A DNA stretch of 64,000 nucleotides from NCBI GenBank assembly GCA_900169235.1, contig FWCC01000345.1, positions 1 to 64,000 of the forward strand. Reading direction: 5' to 3'. The first letter of the stretch is position 1; every line of letters begins with the position of its first letter. The notes below the pieces were generated by a model. It was not told the origin of the DNA and searched no databases. It was given only the letters and a program-made list of their open reading frames with translations. This document shows, one piece after another, positions 11,597 to 23,083 of the stretch. This DNA comes from Zarea fungicola (taxonomy: Eukaryota; Ascomycota; Sordariomycetes; Hypocreales; Cordycipitaceae). The translations under genes and the position numbers were made by a program.

Positions 11597-11985
11597 TTAG
11601 TGACGAACGCTTCTATTAGTTGTTCGCGTCCAGCTAGCCAAGCCTGCTGAAGCAAACGCACTCCCATGCAGGGTAATGAGAGTAACATACCTGGGAGAAC
11701 GTGATTGCACTGGCTTATCCAGGAACAAGCCGTGTGCGTATCATGTCCCGGGCAGTGATCGATCATGTCGCAGCCGATAATGTTATCCGCGTCAAATGGA
11801 CACGCGTAGTTGCCCGGGCCATCTGGAACAATAAGTCCGCCGTAGTTGAGGCACTTGGTGCGGTCCAGGCAGATGCAGAACGCGGTATTATGGGTGCCGG
11901 AGCATCTGCCGTTGACCGTGGCGATAGCCGTGCCCGCCGAGAGCCAAGTGCCAAGAATGGCAATCAGCGCAGTGGAGGACTTCAT
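11597..11985 (-). CDS. small secreted cysteine-rich protein
   Basis: Two exons (11985-11691 and 11643-11597, or an acceptor 3 nt earlier) give about 113 residues. A clear signal peptide, MKSSTALIAILGTWLSAGTAIA, is followed by a compact domain with eight or nine cysteines: GRCSG, CICLDRTKC, YACPFD, IGCDMIDHC and CSWISQC. The CxC....C..GG....CP......C....C....C.W...C pattern resembles the cysteine domain found at the N-terminus of some fungal secreted hydrolases, and also as stand-alone effector-like proteins. I do not assign a function. It is isolated between repeat-rich flanks in the accessory region, which is a common setting for secreted proteins that interact with hosts or competitors. The second exon is short, so the exact C-terminus is uncertain. 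Confidence 0.7.
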
Positions 11986-12546
11986 GATAGGAGTAAAGAG
12001 ATAAAACTGGTTTGAATCTCGGTACTAGAGCAGGGAAGATAAGTCTAGAGGCTTGCTTGGGAGAATTTTTTTTCTACATAGCAAGATATTATCCCTCTTT
12101 ATATAATCATAGGCTCTACGTCTAATCAGTCTATCATCGCAGTGGTGACTAGCAATTGACATTATGGGCTGCAAGTAACCCTTTGGACCTAGTGGTCGCT
12201 CAGCCATGCCGAAGCACCAAGCATATATTGAAGGTTCATGGCGTAGCTTTTCAGCTGCAGCAGCCCGCAGCGAGCCACCATATATAGGGAGCTCCTATGT
12301 AGTAATCGTATAGCGAGGGTACTAACTTACTTGGGGAAGTTGAAATTTCGTGGTGTGTGTGGATGCTTGTATGGAGATGGTGCATAATCCATATGGGGTA
12401 GGATTTGCGAAAGGCCGAGAGGGAAGAGGGAGCGAGGAAAACGGATCGTGGAACACCTGTATTCCCTTACCAAACTCATGTCCTAAGTAGCACTTTCGGA
12501 AACTATGCTTGGCGGCCCGAATCAAGACTACACCGCCTCTGCCTCT
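11986..12546. other. intergenic, promoter of the secreted protein gene
   Basis: 560 bp with AT-rich stretches and a TATATAAT-like site near 12100. No gene is visible. An open frame at 12322-12525 (minus) has no recognisable domain. Confidence 0.35.
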
Positions 12547-14110
12547 TCAGTCATGGATGGTGACGAAGGCTACCATTCGAGCGTGGTGTTTATCATCACG
12601 TTGCAAGACAACGACGGCATCGTCAACAGAATCACATGCAAGGAGAGCATGCTCAACCTCGCCTGGTTCAACCCGCTGCCCTCGAACTTGTACTTGTGAG
12701 TCCTTGCGCCCAGTAAAAGTCAAGCATCCCTCCTTATCAAGCCGAACCAAGTCTCCAGTCTTATAGAGTCGACCAGGTCTTCCCGTATGGTGGGGACTGC
12801 CCTCAAGTAACCAAAGCGGATTATCAATGAATGCTGCTGCTGTTTTTGCAGGGTCGTCCAGATAGCCCTGGCCGACAAGAGGACCCTCGAGTAATAGCTC
12901 ACCAATGCACCCCAACGGAAGAAGAACATCATGATTATCAGCATCGACAACCCAAGTCAATAACCCAAAGCCTTTCCCTAAGTGTGTAGCATCTTCAATA
13001 CTCATGGGACTGCCATTAATTGTGCTATTTGGCGTGTACTCGCATGGTCCATTGAGGCTGATAATGTTGACTTTCCCCTACTAAGGTGCCACGTCTTTGG
13101 CGTACAGCTTTTCTCCGCCAAAGACAATAGATTCTATACTGGGAACCTGCTCAGGAGAAAGAATTCGGGTGACAGATAGAGTGAGATCGATAGTATTTGC
13201 ATTGAGAGACGCTATGCTTTCCACCAAGCTATTTAGGTGTTGTTGTTCGCTGGGGACACAAACACAGCCTCCTGCCGCAACCGTTGAGAATATATTGCAG
13301 ATTAAAACGAAAAATGTGTATGAGCAGAACTCATAAGTTCTAGAGCTAGATGTACGACGTAAACTGTCCTGTTGTTAGTGTAGGGCAGATGCGAGGTTTC
13401 GATGGGTTATGACTGCGCCTTTTGGCGCTCCCGTATTCCCTGACGTAAACGCCATGTACATGACATCGGACGGACTGGATAAGCTTGCCGGAGCTATGGG
13501 TTGATCGTACAAGGATTGACTGACAAATGTACCAAGGCCATCACATGAGGTGCGAGTCGAGAGCTCAGTTGCCTCTGCAAATCGCCCGACACAATGACGT
13601 TGGCTTTCACTTGCCTCTACAGGGCAAGAAGACGATCTTCGGGAAGCTAAGGGTCAAATAACACAAAAGTGGCGCCAGTCTGGAGCACCCCGAGCATTGC
13701 GATGACTGCCCACATGGAATTCTCAAAACATAGGGGCACAGCCTCACCGCGACAGACACCAAGCCCGGAAAGCTGGCCGGATAGACCCATGGCTAGCCGG
13801 TCAAGTTGGCCATACGATAGCTCACCATCTCAGGCGCGGACAGTCGGTGCAGCTGGTTGTGATGCCGCGCATTCCTGGATTATGTGATGAACGCAGCGCT
13901 CAACAGGAGTCTGGACAGCACAATTTCATTTCCAAGTATGTTCCAACTCATCAGGTGTCGCAATCTTAATCATAGAGATGCTGTCCACAGCGCTTAAAAC
14001 TTGAAGCTGGTGTAAAGCGAAGGGCAGCTGCTGGTACAAGTGTCTCATAGTCCAATCGGAAATAACGGTGGAGTCGAAAGAAGCCGTGATATCAGAAAAT
14101 AGTGCCCGTT
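12547..14110 (-). pseudogene. NRPS adenylation-domain relic (end of C domain plus A domain)
   Basis: Read on the minus strand, this stretch carries the end of a condensation domain (ASFDSTVISDW... near 14060) followed by an almost complete adenylation domain. Core motifs are visible in order: A1 (LSYGQLDRLA), A2 (around GEAVPLCFENS and TGATFVLFDP), A3 (YMAFTSGNTGAPKG near 13440), A5-like (NGPCEYTPNSTI), A6 (GELLLEGPLVGQGY), A7 (YKTGDLVR) and A8 (GRKDSQVQVRGQRVEPGE). The frame is broken by stops at 13926, 13830, 13647, 13617, 13494, 13375 and 13081, and by at least one frameshift between A2 and A3. Thiolation and further domains are absent. It is a dead fragment of a nonribosomal peptide synthetase. 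The stops are mostly explained by C-to-T changes on the sense strand. The 3' part (13005-12547) remains open. Confidence 0.85.
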
Positions 14111-14890
14111 ACGGCGGCGTATATATAGACTTCGCCCCCTCAGGTGCAGGTAGATGCATAGTAATGCGTAATTATCCGTACAAGAATGCACGTTAAAGGC
14201 AGTATACCATTGTACAGAGGGCTATTTTATGTAGCTAGCAGGGCGCTAATTTCTAGTACCCTAATTGCTACATATTTAGAAGCCAATGAAAGAGGTAAAA
14301 AGATGTCTTAGCTAGATGCAGGTGAAGTGATGGCTTGATGTGTACAAAGTCACAGCTTGTAACATGCAGCGCTGCTATGGGACTTAATGACTAAACCACT
14401 CTATAATGCCTGTAATAATCGAGGGATCCACTATACTTATTAATGCTAAATGTTTATGGGAGGGTGACGTAGCTTAATGATTCCTGCCTGCTCTGGCTAC
14501 TTCTAAAGAACTTCTTAATCATTTTTTTTGATAGAGGTCGTATGCCTGCATTCAGTAAAGACGGCAAGATAAGAATCTCTTCGTTCAACGGTCAGGTCGT
14601 TCCGGCCAATGGTTATAGCTACAATGCAAGGGTTCGGCAGCTGTCAGTAGATATGCAAAGTTAACTCATCTTAATTCCTATCTAGTTGGCACTGATCCTT
14701 TCCTCTATATATCCTACAAACAAGGTGCAGGGAAAAGGAAATCAGTAACTATCTCAATGCCGGACTTATCTCATCCATAACAAGCCTCAGGCTTCCACGG
14801 ATACATTGCTTAGGGTTAGTCAAGTCATCAAGCTGTTAAAGAAGCCGCCTTAGTAGCAGGCTTCCTTTTCTTATATTCACGGCAACTCCA
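14111..14890. other. gene-free AT-rich stretch
   Basis: 780 bp upstream of the NRPS relic and downstream of the next secreted-protein gene. I see only scattered short frames. Earlier NRPS domains were not recognised here, so the relic ends abruptly. Confidence 0.45.
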
Positions 14891-15357
14891 TCAACAGGGC
14901 CCATGAATGGTCTGTACGAAAACATTAACCTTAAGACCAGAATCACCCTTGATCGTAAGTTCACCACTATGACATGCCGCTTAGTTAATCAGCAGAAATA
15001 ATACCAATGGCGGACTTACCCTGCCGAGCCACACTCTTGTAGCAAGCTATTCACAGCGGAAGCCACGTCACTTAAGGCGACATGGGTGTTCGAAAACACA
15101 AATGGGTTGCTCACGCAGACCTTCGCAGTGCCAGAGGAGAAAGTTTGTGTGTTCAGTGCTTTTAGTGCGAAATTTGTCCCTGAGGAGTTGCCCAGATTAT
15201 TGGTTGCAATGTTATGCTGAAGAGCTTGGCCATCAGCAACATCGAATTGACCAATTCCATCAACCTCGGGTAGATTGCAGTCAGAGGATCGGCCCGAGAG
15301 AGGAGTCCCAAGAGCGCCAGCGGCAAATGCAATCTGTACAATTTTGGTTGTATGCAT
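14891..15357 (-). CDS. small secreted protein, four cysteines
   Basis: Two exons (15357-15020 and 14966-14891) with a 53 nt GT-AG intron give 137 residues. The start MHTTKIVQIAFAAGALGTPLSG looks like a signal peptide. The mature part has cysteines in SSDC, AKVC, LLQEC and at the C-terminal end (IHGPC), which would allow two disulphides. Splicing adds a C-terminal strand-like segment (GELTIKGDSGLKVNVFVQ). I do not recognise the family. The regular layout, signal peptide and even cysteine count make a real extracellular protein likely. It sits alone in the accessory region near the NRPS relic. Confidence 0.65.
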
Positions 15358-16934
15358 GTTGAAAGGAATTTTATAGGTTGGGAAAGAGTAAAGGAAGTAA
15401 TGGTTGAAATATGGTGTGGGATTACTTGAGGCTGCTAAGGGAAATGACTGTTTATATATACGTCTTCAAGATTCGCCGAAGCTTAAGACTCAACCTGTTT
15501 CTTAGTTCAATTGGAACACCCCCATCCACATATTAAATCCGGTTTATCTTTAGTACATGAACTGTCTAAATGGCATTAATGACTGCAAACCCTGCGCGGT
15601 AACCTCGCTGCAACGCACGATTTTGCATTTCGTGGAGCGTCAGCAGCCATGGGCAGCTTCCGGGGTTGAGCACTCCACTGTGGCTTACGAGAAAGCCTGA
15701 GCTACCAAGCTTGATGCTTTCCACTAGCCTCGAACGCACCCGCGCCTAGAGTCAATGGGCGAAAGGCATGTCAGTCAGTCCCATAATTTCCTTAGTCTTA
15801 CGTTTATCTCGCGTGTATAGCACTTGTCTCTCTTAGGATCGTCTATTGAAACCCCAGAGACCCATGGAACTGATTCTCGTTAGGAAGCATGAACAGGATT
15901 TAGGGAAAGTGCTCTTTTTGATGTCATTGCAGTTGCTTGGTACATTTTGCATGCCATGGTTAGTTTTTCAGTTTTCAGCCAAGTGGAGAGAGGATCTCGG
16001 GGCATTTCCGAACAAGTAGGGCAGAATCGTGTTGCTTGTTACAGCAAGCTTCTTATTACTATGGACACCCGCACTAACGACTACACTGTGAATACGCGTA
16101 CACATGACCGCAAGAAATCTATAAAGGGAGGGCGCATCTGGTGGACATTGACATACTATCTGGCTGTTGCGACTCCTTTGGTGGCGCTGCTACCAAAACG
16201 CCACACAGGCAAAAATAACGCTGGCTTGACAATAACGAAGTGAGGCAAAAGAGAGTAGCAAACAACAGTTTAACGAAAAAAAGAAATGGTAAAAAAGGAA
16301 AAGCCAATTGTGAATTTCCCCTGGCAAGGTTTGAATTCGACCGTCACTTTACCGTCTCTATGAGACTATACGCGACATGACACATTATACAGCCACTGTT
16401 AGAAGTCGTAAGCCCATACACAAGGGAACCAATCTCAGCTCTAATTAGTTACAATAATCGTCAATTAGCTCTTTATCTGCTTCTTACTGCACCTATTAAC
16501 AGTAAGGGCGGTAGTATCCACGAGCCTGCTAGCATTAGTTTTAGTTAAAAGTAGATTCTTGTTAATTCTAAAGAGCATCTTGTTTTTACTTGGTTCCTGA
16601 CTAGTGCCATACTTTTGATCCTTTTCTGCAAGGAGTACTGCAAAGTTTTCCAGTGCCAAGGAAACCACTACAATATAACTAGATTCCTTTCTCACCTAGT
16701 ATTCGCCAGGTTCCAGAAATTTCCTAGTGTGGTGACTCTTAAGAAGCTCACAACAATTCCATATGGTTACCCAGCCAGTTCAAAGGCAACAAGTCGAGGT
16801 AAGGGTCGCCCGGATTAACAAAGGTGGAGAGGCCGGGCTATCTCGTCTATAATTAACTACTATTACGTTTATATTATTTTAATGTAGATTTTTTTTCCGC
16901 CTGACCCCTTTCACCGGATCACGGCAAGTAGCTG

Positions 16935-16959
16935 CGGGGGAGTGGGGGAGTGGGGGAGG
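16935..16959 (+). repeat. G-rich tandem repeat (GGGGGAGT)n
   Basis: Three G5 runs spaced by AGT are followed by a GG. This could fold as a G-quadruplex on the plus strand. No gene context explains it. Confidence 0.5.
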
Positions 16960-17026
16960 CAAATACACCTCACAATCATTCACTAAAGTCATACAAGTCA
17001 TACTATATACACCACATCGTAGTATC

Positions 17027-17172
17027 TCAACCTAACACCATGATCAGACCACCCTTCTCTGGCGCATCTTTCTCAGTTGTTCCAAACAAAGCATTGTCAC
17101 ATGCCCGGTCCAAGTTATTGAAATAGACATCGGCGAACTGCTGCGGACTGAGATTGTCAACTTGCGCCTTAC
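17027..17172 (-). pseudogene. C-terminal fragment of an unidentified protein
   Basis: On the minus strand about 48 codons read coherently and end at a stop (17029-17027). They include SPQQFADVYFNNLDRACDNA and end in GGLIMVLG. The composition and codon pattern look like real protein, unlike the surroundings. Upstream (17180-17290) another frame gives HTSNGWKSANPKAVSLL, possibly the preceding part after a frameshift. I cannot name the family. Confidence 0.35.
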
Positions 17173-18401
17173 CTGAGGCTAAAGTAGTGTACGCGCGTCA
17201 GGAGCGATACTGCCTTAGGGTTAGCGCTCTTCCAGCCATTCGATGTATGGAGAAGCTTATCCACGCTCTTAGACCTGGTCCTCATTATAGTGGGCGTTGG
17301 GGGCCCAAGAACCGCACACGTTTGTGTATTTATTAGTCATTGCTTTATTTTTGACATAGTCTGGTACCTGAAGATGCCAGCTCTTTTTCACTTCTAACCG
17401 CCGTGCGACGCTAACGACTACGCTAGCAATTACATTCGTTACAGTTATGAAATGCAGGTGGTGGGGGAAGAGTTGGACGAGTAGCTCGAATAGATTAGCC
17501 GAACTCGGAACAAAACAAGTTGCTAGGTGAAAACAGCCCTCTCTTTGTGCGTGCGTACGGCATAGGTACCTAGCTTTGCATTGTATTATTATGTTGAGTG
17601 TGAGTGTCTGTGTAGCGGGGTTGGTATACTGCGCAAGTACCTTTAAGTTGCTCCTTAATATTGGTTTTAGAAATAAGTCTCTGCTTTTCAAAAAGAAAAA
17701 CAAGGAATACGGACTCAAGAGGGCTCTAAGAAGCATCAAACTGCATCTGTCTATTCAATAAAAGATAAAAATAGGAGACCTCTTCTGAGAGAAGCCTATT
17801 CAATAAGAAAGCGCGCGACAGTATATAAGTAAAGCTAGAATCGCAGGCGAGCTAAGCTAGTAATCCAGGGCTGTGCGAGCGATTAAGACCCAGTCTCGGA
17901 TACACATAGTTATGGCTTGGCGAGATGGCTATATTTCCTGTAGCAGCCGATTACGGCCGCCCAGGTAGCGGTGAATACAGCATATTGGCCAAGTTTCTGT
18001 CCGCAAGAAGCTAGTGACTTTGCTTGGGCTTTTTCTTTAAGGCTAGAAGTCTAGGTAAGCCTATACATGTATTGTCTACGGCACTTGTTGCCTTCTCCAG
18101 CGGCCTGCAGGAGTCCAGATACAACTGTATGCCCCCAAGTATCGATCCTATAGGACAAGCTACGGTGCGCTCCCGTCGTGTTCCAGCAGCCTCTCGGCGC
18201 AAGCCTCGGGTGTCGCGCGTAACTACACGGACATATGCCCCGCCGCCGCTAGCTCCCGCCTGTGAAGGAAGAGACCGTCTAAAATGACGACAGATGCTGG
18301 CGGCGCCATCTCTAGGAGCTGTTTCTCGTTTCCCGGCACCGCGTCCGTATCCAGGTTGTGGCCGCGACGTCGATACCACCGCGACCCGCCAGGACCAAGC
18401 C

Positions 18402-18453
18402 GATCAAAATAACCAATCCGCTTTCTATCAGCTACCTGCCACAAGGTGATTTT
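18402..18453. repeat. dispersed repeat, copy 1
   Basis: About 50 bp here (around ATCCGCTTTCTATCAGCTAC) match 27677-27728 with several substitutions, mostly transitions. Both copies are on the same strand and in gene-free DNA, suggesting remnants of one transposable element. Confidence 0.5.
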
Positions 18454-18633
18454 AGGGAAGATTTATATATTATTTATTCCTTTAGGTATATAATCACAGT
18501 ATATCATTATATATAAATAAGTATTTAAAACTGTATATTAATGAAAAATACTTTTATCTTTTCACTAAAGGCAGTATTATATAGCTAAAAGAGGAAGTTA
18601 AGGTAAAGAATTATGGAAATATACTTGTTGAAC

Positions 18634-20415
18634 TTATAATTTATGCATTAAATCTACCCTGAAGCCTCTAATAACTGTAAATATTGCTCTGCTATTGGTT
18701 AGCGATCTGATTAGTTCAAGGTGGTGGCTTCGATCATGTGTTCTCTTACCTGCTACTGGCCATCGTTTGGTAGTGGCTTGTAGCGCCAGCGTTAAACGCT
18801 CTATGGTCTCAGAACGGTCCGTCTTGTCCATCAACTCGACACGACGTAATAATACGTTACCCATCTTGTAAAGCATATAAAGACTAAAAGGCGAAACCTG
18901 TTCAAAGTTGCCCTTTTTCGCATCATCCTGAAGGCGCTTGCTCATCACAACGCTTTCATCACGAAGTGTACTAAGAAGCGATCTGGCGCGTGTCATGAAG
19001 ACCTCGCCATCTCTAATTATTAAATTCTCACCATTTTCGAGTATACACAACATTGCGCTGTGATATATATTAGCTTGGAAATCTCGAGCAAGTTAAAAGG
19101 TCGTTGCGCCGCACCAATTGCATAGACAGACTGCACTGTCGTGAGATACAGAGTCTGATTTGTCTTGTATCAAGTATTCTTTAAAAGACTCAAGCGTGCT
19201 AAGCATCTGAAGCGCCTCTATGGTGGTGAGATTATGTGCTGAGGCATCATAGAAGGGTAGCAGAACTCGCTCAACGAGACAGGATGCTTCATGCAAGCCT
19301 CCTAAACCAATTCCAGCCGAGCTACAGGTGCTGTAATTTGACAATCGTTAGCCATATCCATATAATAGCCGTAAAATTAAGACCGAATATACCCGCCCCC
19401 ATTGCCACAGGCAATGTCTTGGTTATGAGCAGACTCAGGAAGTTCCCGCATTGTTGCCTTCGTAAAGGTTGTAGCCCGATATTGATGAAGACAAAGATAT
19501 CTACTTCAATCAGTGTCCGTCCAAAAATGGTAACTTACAGGTCGAATATTACCCGAAGGGCGCACAACGAACCTGTCTATTACAGCCACTGCGCGCCATA
19601 TGCGAGTGGCTCTGCCCGCTGCTGCCAGCGAGCAGGGGCTCGGAACGTCCACGCGGTTTGCTTCCTGTTGAATCATGAGGTGATTAGTCAGGGCTATGCT
19701 TCCTGATATCGTGGCGCTTGCGGCTACATGTAGACCGTGACCGAGCTCGAATATATTAATGAGGACTCTGCAAATGAGTAGGTCGATGGACGCAACACCA
19801 ACACCCTCAAGAGTAGTAACATTGCTCTTGATCAAAGCATACAAAGAAATTAGATGGCATGGGCCATCCATTTCGGTGAGGGGATTAAGCAAAAGATGTA
19901 TACACATGAGCATTACAATGTACTCCGGCTGTGCCTCGTCCCATCGTCGCGGTAGCATGAAGAGCATTTCTTCCTCTCTCAGAACAGGGAACCAACTATG
20001 AATAGTCCGAAAGTACTGATCGATACATCTGCTGGCACCAAGAGTCCCATTGCCAAATAGATCAGCCGCCTGTTTCTTAATGTTGTCATTGATGCTTGAC
20101 GGCAAGTAGCCTACAACGGCGGCCGAGCGCGACAGTGGGATAATACCGCCCTCAGTGCTGTCACGGTTCATGTAGACGCAGTCTTTGCAAAGCCTTTTTC
20201 ACAAATCTTAGTCAAAGTTACAATCAAGATATTCTTTGATGGCACCGGCTCGTGCGCAGGGATGGGGGAGAGGGGGGATAAGATTACTTCCGGCACAGCG
20301 AACATCTTGGCAGCAGTTTGTCACATTTGCGCTTTCCCTTTTGACACTGGAGACATGCTTGAACACGCGTCTGATCGATATGGCCGTGCACGTCCATCGA
20401 GCTGGTCTTCGACAT
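18634..20415 (-). CDS. Zn2Cys6 transcription factor
   Basis: Five exons (20415-20288, 20193-19539, 19457-19393, 19330-19115, 19057-18634) join in one frame to 495 residues. The zinc cluster has cysteines at 21, 24, 31, 38, 41 and 48; the last is supplied by exon 2, which confirms the first junction. Basic residues (KGKRK) lie between cysteines 2 and 3. The rest contains a reduced fungal-specific regulatory domain (HSWFPVLREEEM, then a helical region with VAVIDRFVV). At under 500 residues it is short for the class. Unlike the nearby NRPS relic it is intact. In fungi such short C6 regulators are often pathway-specific factors of metabolite clusters, so it may once have controlled the neighbouring relic or may still control the transferase, efflux and hydrolase genes downstream. 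That is inference. Confidence 0.82.
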
Positions 20416-21856
20416 TATAGAGCCTCAATTCTCTGCAAGTTTAAAAAGATGGTGCTGACGAGGGTTGCAGGAGCGATAATACTTTCTCTGAGGCAGAGGG
20501 AGGAGGTGGGCGCAGGATGCGGATAGCAGGGGGCGTGCAGTGGAGGCTAGCAAGTCTGCTCACCCCACACGACACGCAAGCTGCGGTTAGTTCGGCGAGC
20601 AACTCTCAATTGTGGAAATTATGGTTTCCAAGCCACATTGCTGTAAGTGTCCCATACAATAGCTTTTTCCATGTGTATTACTAATTGGAGAAAAGAGAGT
20701 ACCATTGGCTGTCAGCCTTCTAAATCTTAACGAAGTCGAGCAGACAGGCAGTAGTTCAGTGATTAGTCTGGGATTTGTAACCGCCGTAAAGCTGTAAGCG
20801 CTAACTAGTTATTATGCCGGACAACCCTACCAATTTGGCTAAGAGCCTTATAGAGCTTAGTGATAACCTTAAAGACGGCGAATTCATCAACATTCCTTCT
20901 GCAGACAGTGAACGCCTCCTTGCTTTAATATTCATATAGTCTTGGACAGCATTGGTGCAATGAGAGCATTGTGATGTGCACGTGGTTCAAATGTAATACT
21001 TAGGATAGCAGCGTTCAGCACGTTTTGCCTTTTGACAATAATATAAATAATTGTTTCTTGCAGTACAAAGACCACAACCTCTAGAACAAGTCAAGAGATT
21101 TGCCCTTAACTATGGAGCACTGATATTACTGTTCTCTTTTTCTGGTGGGGTGGGGTCACTTACTCTTGATACCTTGGGCTGTTCTAACCAAATAAGATGG
21201 CTCCATAAAGCTCACTACCTATCAGCAGAATCTTATAACTAGCTGGAGGATACTTTTACGCTTCCTGTTGCTTGCCCATTGGTGAGGTTCGACAACACGC
21301 CACCATGCGGATGCAGAGTGCGGATATCCACATTTGGGGAAGTTAAAAAACACACCACCATCGTTAAAAACCCACTAGCTAGCACGACAGGCCAGGAACC
21401 CACTTGTCTAAATAAGAAACTGCTGTGTGCGGATTCGGCGTGCGGGTCGTGTACACTCGCCACTCAAGCATCCCTGAACACTACATCGAAATCTGCGCCT
21501 CGTCCGGGACAGCAGGGTTCAGAACCCTAGGGGCATTACAAATCGCCAGAATCCCCATCGCTATTCAAAGTGCAAAATTGATATGGAAGGATGAATTATT
21601 CAGCTAGATCATGACTCAACTAAACCACCCTGCTACCCAGGGTCCAGGCTCATTAAACTGGATCGATTAGGTATAATGTTATGTTGCTAGAATGTATAAC
21701 TGGAAGTTGCGCCAAATGACACGAAGAAACCATTACCTGTTCGTTCTATTAGTATTGTTTTTGGCGACCTGTACTTTCTTGTACTTGTCCCTGTATTGCG
21801 AATAGCTCAGTGAACACATTTCTGTTTTAGCGTTCTGGTTTTTCTTTTTCTTTGAA
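20416..21856. other. intergenic between regulator and AIF-like gene
   Basis: 1.44 kb of divergent promoter space. Short frames near 21239-21607 show no family features. I see no RNA gene. Confidence 0.4.
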
Positions 21857-23083
21857 ATGTCTACAGGCATGTTAAATATGTCTTCTACACAAAACATTGT
21901 CGTCCTTGGTGGTAACCACGCTGGCCTTGGTGTTAGCCATTACATTCTTCGCCACGTCATTCCAGCCACCAAGAAGAACACTGGAAAGCCCTACAAATTG
22001 ACGCTAATATCCCCTTCAATGCACTACCAGTACAAAATCGGCGCACCACGGGCCCTGACTTCGCCAGAGCTCATCGACCAGTCGTTCATCCCATTCACCA
22101 ATGCCTTTGCAGAATACGGTCTGCTATTCGAACATGTGCAGGGCGAAGCCACTTCGGTTGAAAAGTTGAAGAAGACGATTGCTGTTAGGATTGAGGCCGG
22201 CGTCGGCTACAGCGAAGAAGTCCAAGTTGCGTACGATTCGCTTATTATCGCGACCGGCGTACGGTCCGCAAGCCCCATTTGGTCTGGTCATGGGGATTAT
22301 ACCATCAGTCGTGATGCTCTCCTGGAGACGAACAAGGCCATTGGCAATGCCGAAACCATTATCATTGCGGGCGGTGGCGCCACCGGTGTTGAAACGGCCG
22401 GTGAAGTGGCCTCGCATTGGCCGGGGAAGAGAATCACTCTGTTCTCCGGCAGCAAAGGTCTTCTCACCGGCTTAAAGGATAATAATGTCGGCAAAAAGGC
22501 GCAGGGTAAACTGGAAAAGCTGAAGGTTAAGACAATTCACGGTGTTAAGGTAACTGGAATGTTGGAGAGTGCTGATGGCAGGACTAAGCTTACCCTTAGT
22601 GATGGACAGACAGTAGACACTGATGTTTATATTGATGCTACTGGAGGTAAGCCCAACACGGGCTTCCTACCGCCTGAGTGGCTAGATGACCGTGGTTTTG
22701 TCAATACTGATGGGGTGACCTTGCGAGTTGCGAATGCCCCTGGTATCTTTGCTATCGGCGATGTCGCGACATACTCGAAGCACAACATTATCGATATTCT
22801 GCGTGCTGTTCAGCCATTGGGATATTCTCTATGGTCGGATCTTGTTCAAAATGTTTCACACATCAAGGAGCCGCTACCAGCCAAAGTGTACACACAAGAT
22901 CAGGGTGATTTTCAGGTCGTCCCTGTCGGGCCTGGTGGCGGTGTTGGTACTGCGTTTGGCCTGCCTTTCCCCAGTTTCATGGTCAAGATGACCAAGTCAA
23001 AGAACTTTTTCTTTGACAAGGCTGCTGACAATGTTGTTGGGTCGCTATTCACAAAGGTCAAGGTGCCCAACATGCCCAGCTAG
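21857..23083 (+). CDS. AIF/AMID-like FAD-dependent pyridine nucleotide oxidoreductase
   Basis: A single exon of 408 residues. Near the N-terminus it has the FAD-binding motif VVLGGNHAGLGVS, and in the middle the NAD(P)H-binding motif AGGGATGVETAGE. A second FAD segment, APGIFAIGDVAT, follows at about residues 294-305. This is the layout of the apoptosis-inducing-factor-like oxidoreductases (AMID, FSP1-type), which oxidise NAD(P)H using FAD and reduce quinones or similar acceptors. There is no clear transmembrane segment or mitochondrial presequence. The ATG at 21857 is used; internal methionines at codons 5 and 8 are also possible starts. It neighbours a GST, an efflux pump and an epoxide hydrolase, consistent with redox detoxification or tailoring of a metabolite. 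Confidence 0.88.
   Translation: MSTGMLNMSSTQNIVVLGGNHAGLGVSHYILRHVIPATKKNTGKPYKLTLISPSMHYQYKIGAPRALTSPELIDQSFIPFTNAFAEYGLLFEHVQGEATSVEKLKKTIAVRIEAGVGYSEEVQVAYDSLIIATGVRSASPIWSGHGDYTISRDALLETNKAIGNAETIIIAGGGATGVETAGEVASHWPGKRITLFSGSKGLLTGLKDNNVGKKAQGKLEKLKVKTIHGVKVTGMLESADGRTKLTLSDGQTVDTDVYIDATGGKPNTGFLPPEWLDDRGFVNTDGVTLRVANAPGIFAIGDVATYSKHNIIDILRAVQPLGYSLWSDLVQNVSHIKEPLPAKVYTQDQGDFQVVPVGPGGGVGTAFGLPFPSFMVKMTKSKNFFFDKAADNVVGSLFTKVKVPNMPS

Larger units (their letters stand above)
15358..18633. other. 3.3 kb gene-poor stretch with relics
   Basis: No complete gene is supportable. It contains a G-rich repeat at 16935, a 48-codon coding relic at 17027-17172 (minus), and a repeat copy near 18402. 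Homopolymer and AT-rich tracts are frequent, particularly from 18440 to 18640. Confidence 0.5.

Noticed and set aside
18011..18444. Frames of 122 (minus) and 87 (plus) codons in an arginine-rich stretch
   Set aside because: No domain in either; the region overlaps a dispersed repeat and is bounded by AT-rich DNA. It may be transposon debris but I cannot show which.
18634..20415. Treating the second Zn2Cys6 gene as a pseudogene because of its separate short frames
   Set aside because: Five exons with proper splice sites join in frame and restore all six zinc cysteines, so it is intact.
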